From: CAIWHR01 sp963741355
Lineage (GTDB): Bacteria > Pseudomonadota > Gammaproteobacteria > Burkholderiales > Casimicrobiaceae
NCBI GenBank assembly: GCA_963741355.1
Contig: CAVUIG010000010.1
Span: forward strand, 17,876 to 81,875
DNA: 64,000 nt
Direction of reading: 5' to 3'
A program made the translations under genes and the position numbers. The stretch's first letter is position 1, and each line of letters begins with the position of its first letter. Positions 45,958 to 55,132 of the stretch are shown here, in pieces. The notes below the pieces were generated by a model, which saw only the letters and a program-made list of their open reading frames with translations, was not told the origin of the DNA and did not search any database.

Positions 45958-46993
45958 ATGCCCAAGCTCCTGCAAACCACCATCGCCGGAAGCCTGCCCA
46001 AGCCGGCCTGGCTCGCGACGCCCAACGAGCTGTGGGCTCCGTGGAAGCTCGAAGGCGACGCGCTCGCCGAGGGCAAGCGCGACGCGGTGCGGCTCGTGCT
46101 GCGCGACCAGGAGGAGGCGGGCATCGACATCGTCAGCGACGGCGAGCAGACGCGCCGGCATTTCGTCACGACGTTCATCGAAGGTCTCGACGGCGTCGAC
46201 TTCGCGCACAAGCGCACGGTGCGCATCCGGAACCGCTACGACGCCGACGTGCCGGTCGTCGTCGGCCCGGTCGCCCGACGGCGGTCCGATCTACGTCGAC
46301 GACGCCCGGTTCCTGCGCAACGCGACGACGCGCAAGGTCAAGTACACGTTGCCGGGGCCGATGACGATGGTCGACACGCTCTACGACGCGCACTACCGGA
46401 GCCGGGAAAAGCTCGCGTGGGCGTTCGCCGAGATCCTCAACGCGGAAGCGCAGGCGATCGCGGCGACCGGCGTCGACGTCATCCAGTTCGACGAGCCCGC
46501 GTTCAACGTCTATTTCGACGAGGTCCGCGACTGGGGCATCGCGGCGCTGGAGCGCGCGGCGCAAGGGCTTCCCTGCGCGACGGCCGTGCACATCTGCTAC
46601 GGCTACGGGATCAAGGCGAACGTCGACTGGAAGAAGACGCTCGGGAGCGAGTGGCGCCAGTACGAGAACACCTTCCCGCTGCTCGCTGCGTCATCGATCC
46701 GCCAGGTGTCGCTCGAATGCGCGAACTCGCACGTGCCGATCGACCTCATCGGCCTGCTGGCCGGCAAGGACGTGCTGGTCGGAGCGATCGACGTCGCCAC
46801 CGATCGGGTCGAGACGCCGGAGGACGTCGCCGCAACGATACGGACGGCGCTGAAGTGGGTGCCCGCCGAGCGGCTCCACCCGTGCACCAACTGCGGCATG
46901 GTGCCGCTCGCCCGGGACGTCGCGCGGGGCAAGCTCAGGGCCCTGGGCGCCGGCGCCGCAATCGTCCGGGCGGAGCTCGGCGCCGCGGGCTGA
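45958..46993 (+). CDS. MetE catalytic-core-like methyltransferase, one frame break
   Basis: Cobalamin-independent methionine synthase core domain only (about 344 aa versus roughly 750 in MetE). ATG 45958: MPKLLQTTIAGSLPKP is the family start. The zinc site is complete: HICYG (His, Cys), LECANSH (Glu) and CTNCGM (Cys). One extra base near 46275 interrupts between VVVGPVARR and GPIYVDDARFLR. Relatives act as methyltransferases with corrinoid proteins or other methyl donors, so the actual substrate is not certain. Break probably technical. Confidence 0.82.
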
Positions 46994-47274
46994 CCGCCGG
47001 GGTGCCGGCGGCGGAAGGGCGTCGACCGGCCGGCCGCCCCTTGGCACCCGGCCCGAACCTCCGCGCGGCGCTCCGGGGGCAGAGGACCGGGCCGGCGAAA
47101 AAAGGTTCCCCGGTGGTTGGCAAAGCCCGATTGCGGTATGATCCTGCGCGTGTTTTGTCCCAAGGCAGTAAGCATTCCATGCGACCGTTTTGCAGTCGTC
47201 GCCGTTCTTTCCTTGAGATCGAAACATTGACGGGAACCCATCCCGATATCATTTTTTCCTGAGGAAATAAGCAA

Positions 47275-47478
47275 ATGGCAACAGGCACTGTGAAATGGTT
47301 CAACGATGCGAAGGGCTACGGATTCATTACGCCGGACGGCGGCGGTGAAGACCTGTTCGCGCACTTTTCGGCGATCAACATGCCGGGATTCAAGTCGCTG
47401 AAGGAAGGCCAGAAGGTCTCGTTCGAAGTCACGACGGGCCCGAAGGGCAAGCAGGCGAGCAACATCCAGGCGGCCTGA
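47275..47478 (+). CDS. Cold shock protein (CspA family)
   Basis: 67 aa single OB-fold. RNP1 is KGYGFITPD, RNP2 is DLFAHFSAI. ATG 47275 follows AGGAAATAAGCAA. The 5' leader (about 47130-47274) is long and AT-rich as in cold-shock genes, where it acts as a thermosensor. A possible -10 (TATGAT at 47138) lies 130 bp upstream. Followed by a strong terminator. Confidence 0.95.
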   Translation: MATGTVKWFNDAKGYGFITPDGGGEDLFAHFSAINMPGFKSLKEGQKVSFEVTTGPKGKQASNIQAA

Positions 47479-47508
47479 TACCCGCTCGCGGGAATCCTCC
47501 GCAACAAG

Positions 47509-47534
47509 AAAGCCGGGCCTTGCCCGGCTTTTTT
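47509..47534. terminator. Rho-independent, probably bidirectional terminator
   Basis: AAGCCGGGC then CTT then GCCCGGCTTTTTT: an eight- to nine-pair GC stem with a T-run on the plus strand ending the cold shock gene. On the minus strand the stem is followed by TTTCTTGTT, so it could also end the giant DUF11 gene whose stop is at 47545. Confidence 0.85.
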
Positions 47535-47544
47535 GTCGTCCGCG

Positions 47545-50500
47545 TCAGCGGCGCCGGCGCGCCGCCGCGCGCGCGGCGCGTCCGGCGACCGACAGCAGCG
47601 CGGCCAGCAGCGCCAGCGCCCAGCGCGAGTCGACCGGGATCGGATTCGCCGCCAAGGATCCCGCTGCGTGGTCGCCGAGCTCGAGCTGTTGCTGGGATTC
47701 GGATCGAGCGTCCCCGGAGGCGGCGACACGGTCGCGGTGTTGGTGAACGTCGACGGCGCCGCTCACCGTCCCGGTGATCGTGATCACGACGCTGCCGCCG
47801 ACGGGCAGCACCGGCAACCGCGCCGCTTACCGAATTGCCCGCGACGTTCACGGCGCCGCAGGCGGCGCCCCCGGCCGCGCTGCCGCAGCTCGCCGCCACG
47901 CCGATCACGACCGCGGGCACGTTGTCCATGAACGTCGCGCCGTTCGCGCGGGCTCGGCCCGGCATTGGTGATCAGCAGCGTGTAGGTGATCGACGCCGCC
48001 CGGCGTCACGATCGCGGGTCCGGTCTTGACGATGCCGACGTCGGCCATCGGACGCGGCGTGTCGCTGTCGGTCGCGCTGCTGTTGCCCGGCGCGGGATCG
48101 GTCGTGCCGTCACCGTGTTGACGAGCGACGGTCGCCATGTTCGACGCAAGTTACCGGCACCGTGAACGTGAGACTGATTGCCGGCGCCGGCGGCGAAGGT
48201 GCGCCGGTGCCTGCCGAAGCTGGTTCACCGGTCGCACTGACGTTGCCGGCACCGCATGCCGGGCAACCGCTGCCCGCGGACGCGACACAGGTCGCCGCAG
48301 GTGAGCGTGATCGCCGCGGGCACTGTCGGCGACCGTCGACGCCGGTCGACGGCGCTGGGGCCGTTGTTGGTCGACGACGATCGTGTAGGTGGCGGTGCCG
48401 CCCGGCGTGTAGGTGGCGCTGCCGTCGGTCTTGGTGACGCTGAGATCGGCGACCGGCGGCGGCGTGTCGGTGTCGGTGGCGCTGTTGTTGCCCGGCGTGG
48501 GTCGGTGGTGCCGGCCGGCACGGCGACGGTGGCCGTGTTGACCAGGTTGCCGGTCGTGCCGCGGAGCTGATGGTGCCGGTCAGCGGTGAACGGTGGCGGT
48601 GCCGCCGGCCAGCCAGATTGACGGTGGTGTTGATGTTGCCCGGCCGCTGGCCGCGCCGCAGCGCGCGTGCCGGCTGTAGGCGACGCCGTCCAGCTGGCGA
48701 CTGGTGATCGCCGGCGGGAAGCGTGTCGGCGACGGTGGCGCCGGTGCACCGAAGCTCGGGCCGTTGTTGGTCACGACGATGGTGTAGGTGGTCGCTGCCG
48801 CCCGGCGTGTAGGTCGCGCTGCCGTCGGTCTTGGTGACGCGAGGTCGGCGACGAGCGCGGCGGTGTCGGTGTCGGTCGGCGCTGTTGTTGCCGGGCGTTC
48901 GGGTCGGTGGTGCCCGGCGGGAACCGTCGCGGTGGCGGTGTTGACCAGATTGCCGGTGGCGCGTGCGCTGATGGTCGGCGGTGACGGTGAAGGTGGCGGT
49001 GCCGCCGCCAGCCAGATTGACGCATTGGCGTTGATGTTGCCCGGCGCCCGCTGCCGCAGCCGGTCGAGCCCGTGCCGGTCGTAGCGCAGCGTCCAGGTGG
49101 CGACGCGTGATGCCGGCCGGCAGCGGTGTCGGTCACCGTCGCGCCGGTGACGAAGCTGGGGCCGTTGTTGGTCACGACGATGGTGTAGGTCGTGCTGCCG
49201 CCCGGCGTGTACGGTGGCGCTGCCGTCGGTCTTGGTGACGCTGAGATCCGCGACCGGTCCGGCGTGTCGGTGTCGGTGGCGCTGTTGTTGCCCGGCGTCG
49301 GGTCGGTGGTGCCGCCGGCACCGCGACCGTGGCCGTGTTGACCAGGTTGCCGGTCGCGGTCGCCGAGACGGTGCCGGTCACGCGTGAAGGTGGCGGTGCC
49401 GCCGGCAGCCAGATTGACGCTGGCGTTGATGTTGCCCGCTGCCGCTGGCCGGGCCAGCTGCTGCCCGCCGATGTGACGCAGCCGTCCAGGTCGGCGCTGC
49501 GTGATCGCCGCCGGCAGGTGTCGGTCACCGTGGCGCCGGTGACGAAGCTCGGGCCGTTGTTCGTCACGACGATGGTGTAGGTGGTCGCGCCGCCCGGCGT
49601 GTAGGTGCGCTGCCGTCGGTCTTGGTGACGCGAGATCGGCGACCGGAGCCGGCGTGTCGGTGTCGGTCGCGCTGTTGTTGCCCGGCGTCGGGTCGGTGGT
49701 GCCGGCCGGCACGGCGACCGTCGCCGTGTTGACCAGGTTGCCGACGGCGCTCGCCGAGACTGATGCCGGTCAGCGTGAACGTCGCGGTGCCCGCCGGCAG
49801 GCAGATTGACGCTGCGCGTTGATGTTGCCGCTGCCGCTGACGCCGGGCCAGCTGCTGCCCGCCGACGTAACGCACGTCCACGCTGGCGCTGGTGATCGCC
49901 GCCGGCAACGTGTCGGCGACGGTCGCGCCGGTGACCGCACTCGGGCCCGCGTTGCTGACGACGATCGTGTAGGTGATCGCGCTGCCCGGCGTGTAGGTCG
50001 CGCTGCCGTCGGTCTTGGTGATCGCGAGATCGGCGACGGGTTCGGCGTGTCGGTGTCGGTCGCGCTGTTGTTGCCCGGCGTCGGATCCGTGGTGCCGGCC
50101 GGCGCCGTCGACCGTCGCCGTGTTGACCAGGTTGCCCGTGGCGCTCGCCGAGACGGTGCCGCGTCAACGTGAACGTCGCGGTTCCGCCGTCAACAGATCG
50201 ACCGTCGTGTTGATGTTGCCGACGCCCGAGGCCGCGCCGCACACGCTGCCGGCCGACGCGACGCAGGTCCACGCGCACCCCGGTGATCGCCGCGGGAACG
50301 ACGTCCGTCACCGGTCGCGCCCGTCACGGCGCTCGGCCCGTTGTTGCTGACGACGATCGTATAGGTGATCGCGTTGCCCGGCGTGTAGGTCGCGCTGCCG
50401 TCGGTCTTGGTGACAGCGAGATCCGCGACGAGCGAGACGGTGTCGGTGTCGGTCGCCGTGTTGTTGCCGGGCGTGGGATCGGTCGTGCCGGCAGGAACCG

Positions 50501-53500
50501 TCGCCGTGGCCGTGTTGACGACGTTGCCGGTCGCGCTGCCGCTGATGGTCGCGGTCACCGTGAAGGTCGCGACGCCGCTCGTCAGCGAGGTTGACGGCAT
50601 TGGTGTTGATCGCGCCGGCGCCCGACGCGGGGCACGACGAACCGGCGTGTCGCGGCGCAGGTCCACGCGAACGACGCGACGCCGGCCGGCAGCGGATCCG
50701 TCACCGTCGCGCCCGTCACGGCGCTCGGGCCGTTGTTCGTAACGGTGATCGTGTACGTCGTGGTGCCGCCGGCGTGACGGTCGCGACGCCGTCGGTCTTG
50801 GTCACGGCGAGATCCGCGATCGGATTCGGTGTGTCGGTGTCGGTCGCGCTGTTGTTGCCCGGATTCGGGTCGGTCACACCGCCGGGGACGGTCACGGTCG
50901 CCGTGTTGACCAGATTGCCGACCGCGCTCGCGGACACGGTGCCGGTCAGCGTGAACGTGGCGGTGCCGCCGACGAGAAGATTGACCGCCGCCGCGATGTT
51001 GCCGCTGCCGCTCGCCGGACAGCTGCTTCCCGCCGACGCGACGCAGGTCCACGCCGCGCCGGCGATCGACGCCGGCACGACGTCGCCGACCGTCGCACCG
51101 GCGACCGGACTCGGGCCGGCGTTGCTGACGCGACGATCGTGTAGCTGATCGGATTGCCCGGCGTGTAGGTCGCCTGCCCGTCGGTCTTGGTGATCGCGAG
51201 GTCGCTGACCAGCGCCAGCGTGTCGGTGTCGGTCGCCGTCGCGGTGGATCCGGCGCCGCTGCTCGCGAGGTTCGTCACCGTCACCGAATTGGTGATCGAC
51301 GCCGCGAGCATGCCGGCTCCGAAGCTCACCGGCACCGTGTAGACCAGGTTGCCGGCGCCCGCCGGAACATAGGCGCCCGCGACCGAGAATCCGGTGCCGA
51401 GATTGGTGATCACGCCGCAATTGGCGCCCGGTCCGGCGACGCAGCTCGCATTCACGCTTTGCGTCACACCCGCCGGCAGCGTGTCGGCCAGCGTGACGTT
51501 GGTCGCGTCCGACGGGCCCGCATTGGTGACCGTGATCGTGTAGGTCGCGCCGGTTCCCGGCGTGTAGGTCGCGCTGCCGTCGGTCTTGCCGATCGCCGAG
51601 CGCGGTCACCGCCACGAGCGTGTCGGTGTCGCTCGCCGTCGTCGAGCCCCCGTGTTGATCACCGATCCCGGCACCGCGCAGGGTCACCGTATTCGTGATG
51701 GAGCCCGTGGCGCTCGGCGCAATAGCTGCCGATCACCGTGTAAGTGACCGAGCCCGCCGTTCGGAATCGTGACGAGGTCCGCGATCGGGCCGGAGCCGGC
51801 CGCCGTGCAGGACGCGCCGACGCCGACGGCAGCGCACGTCCATGACGTGAACGTCACGCCCGGCGGGCGGCGTGTCGTTGACCCCGAGTCCCGTGACGTG
51901 TTCGGGCCCGGCGTTGCTGACCGGCGATCGTGTAGGTCGTCGACGTCCCCGGGCGTCACCGACGCGACGCCATCGGTCTTGGTGACGGTGAGATTGACCG
52001 TGCCGGTCGCGGCGAGCGTCGCCGTGCCCTGCAGCGGATTGGACACGCCCTGCGTGGAGGCTGACCGCGCCCGGCGGGATCGGTGTTGATGAGGTTGCCG
52101 GACACATTGGCACGCACCGTCACATTCACGCGTGCATATCGCATTCGCGTGCGACAGATCGCGCCCGACAGCAACGACCGTGGCGGCGCCGTTCACGGCG
52201 GATGACCACCGGCGCGCCGCACGCGCCCGTTGTCGGCACCGGCGGGTTGGCGACCACCATGCCCGCCGGAAGGCTGTCGGTGAAACCGACGCCGGTCAGC
52301 GCGATCGCGCCCGCATTGTTATTGCGGATCTGGATCGACATCGTCGACGTGCCGCCCACCGCCACGGTGGTCGGCAGGAAGGACTTGTTGACCGTGACCG
52401 ACGAGTTGACGAGCGTGAGCACGAGCTGATGGCGTCGCCGCGGCATTCGTCACGCCCTGGTCGTGCGTCACGGTGATTCGCGGGAAGCGGAATTGGTATG
52501 AGTCGCCGACCGGGCCCGCCGGCCGGCGTCGCCACGTCGAGCGGAGATCGTGCACGACGTGGCGGCACCGCCGGGGCCGACGGCGAGGCTCCCGCCGGTG
52601 ATGCCGAAGCTGGTCGCACCGGTGACGGCGGTGAGCGTGGCCCCGGTGCAATTGGTCGTCGGCGGTGCCGGCGTTGGTCACACGATGAATCCCGCGCCCA
52701 TCGTCGCCAGCGAGTCGGTGAAGGTTGATGCCGGTCAGCGCGACGGCGCCGGCCGCTCTCGTGAGGGTCACGGTGAGCGTGCGAGTTGGTGCCGGCCTGC
52801 ACCGATGTCGGGATTGAACGCTTTGGCAACGGTCAGGGCGCGGGCGACGTTCGACCACGCCGGTGATCGTGGTCGTGTTGTTGCCCCAGGTTCGTCACCA
52901 CGCCGTTGACCGCGATCGTGTTGGTGTGGTTGCCGCTCGCGGCGGTGGCCGCGATCGCGACCGGCATCGTGATCGTGCAGCTGCCATTGGCGGGAATGGT
53001 GCCGCCGGCGAGCGTAACCGACGTCACGGTCGCGGGCAGCGGCGACGTCGGACTGAACACCGAGCCGCAGGTGCCGCCCGCGACGGCGCCCGCCGGAACC
53101 GTGAAGCCCGCACCCATCGTGGCGATGTTGTCGATGACCGACGTGATCGTCCTGACCGAAGGCGCGTTGTTGACGAGAGTGATCGTCATCGTCGTCGTGC
53201 CGGTTTGCACGATCGGCGCGAGGAACGACTTGCTGCCGGTGATCGTGCTGACGGTCAGCGTCGAGCTGCCGCCCGTCGCGGCGACACCGCCGAAGGTCTG
53301 GTTCGCGATGGTGTTGGTGATCGTCGCCGTCGCGGTCACCGGCACGGTGATCGTGCAGCTCGTTGCTCCGGGTCCGGGCGACGGCGCAGCCGCGAGGAAG
53401 GCGTTGGTGATCGTCACCGAATTCGCCGTGTTGGTGAGCGCGCCGCCCGCATTGAACGGGCAGGTCGTGCTTGGTGCGCCGGCGACGCTCATCGACGCCG

Positions 53501-54558
53501 CCGGCAGCCAGGTGTCGGTGAACGTGATCGGCGTCAACGTGCTGTTGTTGAAATTGTTGATGGTGATGGTCATCATCGACGGCAGCACCGCCCGCAGCAA
53601 TCGGGTTCGGCGCAAACGCCTTGGTGATCGTCCCGCCGGTCTGGACTGTGATGGCGCCCGAGATCGCCGACGCGTTCCTGGCGCCCTCGGTCGTGTCGAC
53701 GCCCGTTGGCGGCAATCGTGTTGGTCGCCGCTGGCGTTCACTGCGACGTTGGGGTTGCGCGCGACCACGTTGACCGTGATCGTGCAGGAGCCGCTCGCCG
53801 GTATCGTTCCGCCCGTCAGCGAAACGACGACGGACTGGTTGCGGGAGGCGTAGCGGTCGCCGTACCCGCGCCGCAGGTGGTCGCGATGTTGGACGGCGTG
53901 GCGATGGTCAGGTTCGACAGCGCCGCCGGAAAGGTGTCCGTGAATCGCTGCGCCGGTGAGCGGCACCACGTTCGGATTGGTGAGCGTGATGGTCATCGAG
54001 CGACGAGGCGCCGTTGCCGTGGACATTGGTCGGCGCAAAGGCCTTGGTGCCGGTGATGCCGGCGAGCGCCGAGACCACCAGCGTCGCCTGGGCGTCCTGC
54101 GGGTTGGTGCCGTTCGACGAGGCAACCGCGCCGGCCGCGATCGTGTTGAGGTACGTGTTGGGCGTGCTCGAGACGACATTGATCGTCAGCTGGCACTGGC
54201 CCGGATTGCCGGCGCTGATCGCGGGAATCGTCCCGCCCGTCAACGCGATCGGGCGCAGGCCGGGAGTCGCGGTCACGGTGAAGCCGCAGGTGTTGCTGCC
54301 GATGGTCAGCGGGTTCGCCACCACGACGTTCGCGGGCAGCGTGTCCGTCACCGCGACGCCCGTCGCGATCGAGGCGTTGGGATTCAGCAGGACGATCGTC
54401 AGGATCGAGACCTGCCCGGCGATGACCGAATTGGGCGCGAAGCTCTTGTTGATCCCGACCGAGGCGAAAGCGAGCGCGGGCACGAGAAGCGTGCCTGCCA
54501 ACAGGGCGGCGAGGCGCCGGGCGGAGCGGGGGCCGGAATTGCGGGCGAAGAAGCTCAT
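47545..54558 (-). CDS. Giant secreted DUF7933/DUF11 repeat protein with IPTL-CTERM-like tail, many frame breaks
   Basis: About 2,300 aa if frames are joined. ATG 54558 starts a signal peptide (LAALLAGTLLVPALAFAS). Next is a run of six DUF7933-like repeats (each with a KxFxPxxxxxG start such as NKSFAPNSVIAG, KAFAPNPIAAGG, KSFLPTTVAVGG), then eleven DUF11-like repeats (each with a VTKTDGxATYTPG start and PGNNSATDTDTP end). The C-terminus is IPVDSRWALALLAALL plus a basic tail (AARRRR), an IPTL-CTERM-like sorting signal for exosortase-type processing. Likely cell-surface or exopolymer-associated. Dozens of single-base breaks interrupt it, mainly in 47.6-53.9 kb; probably consensus errors in a repetitive GC-rich region, though real decay cannot be excluded. 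Transcribed from the sigma-54 promoter at 54.77 kb. Confidence 0.8.
47548..47640 (-). other. IPTL-CTERM-like C-terminal sorting signal
   Basis: Encodes the last 31 residues: IPVDSRW, a hydrophobic helix (ALALLAALLSVAG) and a cluster of Arg. It differs from the usual IPTLSEW by two or three residues but keeps Pro and Trp. The cognate sortase-like enzyme is not in the window. Confidence 0.65.
47650..52060 (-). repeat. About eleven tandem DUF11-like coding repeats, ~390-bp period
   Basis: The phrase CCGTCGGTCTTGGTGACG (plus strand; encodes VTKTDG) recurs near 48020, 48422, 48815, 49222, 49611, 50005, 50396, 50788, 51177, 51574 and 51969, a period of about 390-407 bp (130-odd codons). Repeats between 48.4 and 50.5 kb are most alike; outer ones have diverged. 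High identity makes recombination and misassembly likely. Confidence 0.85.
52060..54490 (-). repeat. About six tandem DUF7933-like coding repeats
   Basis: Repeat starts (K-x-F-x-P type) fall near 54440, 54040, 53615, 53222, 52815 and 52375, spaced about 390-440 bp. Each unit has a DxLPA(N/G)-like middle and a NGSCTITV-like strand. More diverged from each other than the DUF11 units. Confidence 0.75.
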
Positions 54559-54601
54559 TCTGCCGGCGCCGGATATGCCGCGGCGACGGGGCATCCCGTT
54601 C

Positions 54602-54628
54602 GCGCGCGCAGGCAGAGTCTGCCTGTGC
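54602..54628 (-). promoter_or_regulatory. Hairpin in the long leader of the giant gene
   Basis: An 11-bp stem (GCGCACAGGCA with TGCCTGCGCGC, one G-U) and a 5-nt loop, located 44-70 nt before ATG 54558. Flanked by the direct repeat GGGATGCC on both sides. Could shape translation of the roughly 200-nt leader. Confidence 0.5.
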
Positions 54629-54767
54629 GCGGCATCCCTGCCACGTGGCTCATGTCGTTTGCGAATCCCCGGAAAAGCGATGGATCGGGACTTTTTTGCG
54701 AAATGCCCGAATGGCCCGGAATTTACCAGAATAAAGAGCCAGTTCGCGCTTCGCAGCCCAATTGAGC

Positions 54768-54783
54768 AGCAATGCCCGTGCCA
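54768..54783 (-). promoter_or_regulatory. Perfect sigma-54 promoter of the giant DUF11 gene
   Basis: Minus strand TGGCACGGGCATTGCT: exact match to TGGCACG-N4-TTGCW. Predicted transcription start near 54756, giving a leader of about 200 nt before ATG 54558. Sigma-54 control is known for PEP-CTERM-type exopolymer proteins of floc-forming betaproteobacteria, which fits an IPTL-CTERM protein. Confidence 0.82.
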
Positions 54784-54824
54784 CCCGTGCGGCGAAGGGC
54801 ATCCTAGAGGTGTGCTACGTCGGG

Positions 54825-55039
54825 TCAGGCAATGCCGTAACGCGCCATCAACGGGTCGGCGACACCCGCTTCGGCGAACCCGTGCCCCTGAAGCAGGCAT
54901 GCGTCGTAGCGCAGGCACGGCGCGCCGTCCGGGGCGGGATCGTGGCGGCTGCAGGCCAGCGAGCAATCGACGCCGAGCGAGCGTCCGCGGCGGACGATGT
55001 CGGCCTTGGTCAGAGAACGACTGCGTTGCGTTTCGCCAT
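54825..55039 (-). pseudogene. queC: queC relic with large internal deletion
   Basis: Remnant of 7-cyano-7-deazaguanine synthase (queuosine pathway). ATG 55039 encodes MAKRNAVVL, the QueC N-terminus, which should continue into the P-loop SGGxDS but is cut by TGA at 55010-55012. In the shifted frame the next codons give LTKADIVRRGRSLGVD and FAEAGVADP, the QueC C-terminus, to a stop at 54825. About 130-150 internal codons are missing. One of four zinc Cys is also lost (CLRYDAC for CGxCDxC). Real decay rather than a simple read error. The 54559-54824 region is otherwise the promoter and leader of the DUF11 gene. Confidence 0.8.
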
Positions 55040-55132
55040 CGCGTCAGGGGTCGGGATCGTCGTCCGCGGCATCGCGTGCGCGTCCAGCGCGCGCCGCGCC
55101 GGCACGCGGGACAGCCCGCGCGTGCGCGATGC

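Noticed and set aside
47117..47145. TTGGCA...TATGAT as the cold shock promoter
   Set aside because: Spacing is only about 14 bp, too short for sigma-70; only the -10 is mentioned as possible.
47900..52000. Regular repeats taken as a possible CRISPR or satellite array
   Set aside because: The period is about 390 bp, the repeats lie in a translated frame and encode DUF11-like modules; there are no short palindromic units with unique spacers.
54640..54665. TGGCAGGGATGCCGC in the leader as another sigma-54 site
   Set aside because: GG-N10-GC spacing holds but the TT before GC and the CACG after GG are missing; the site at 54768-54783 is perfect.
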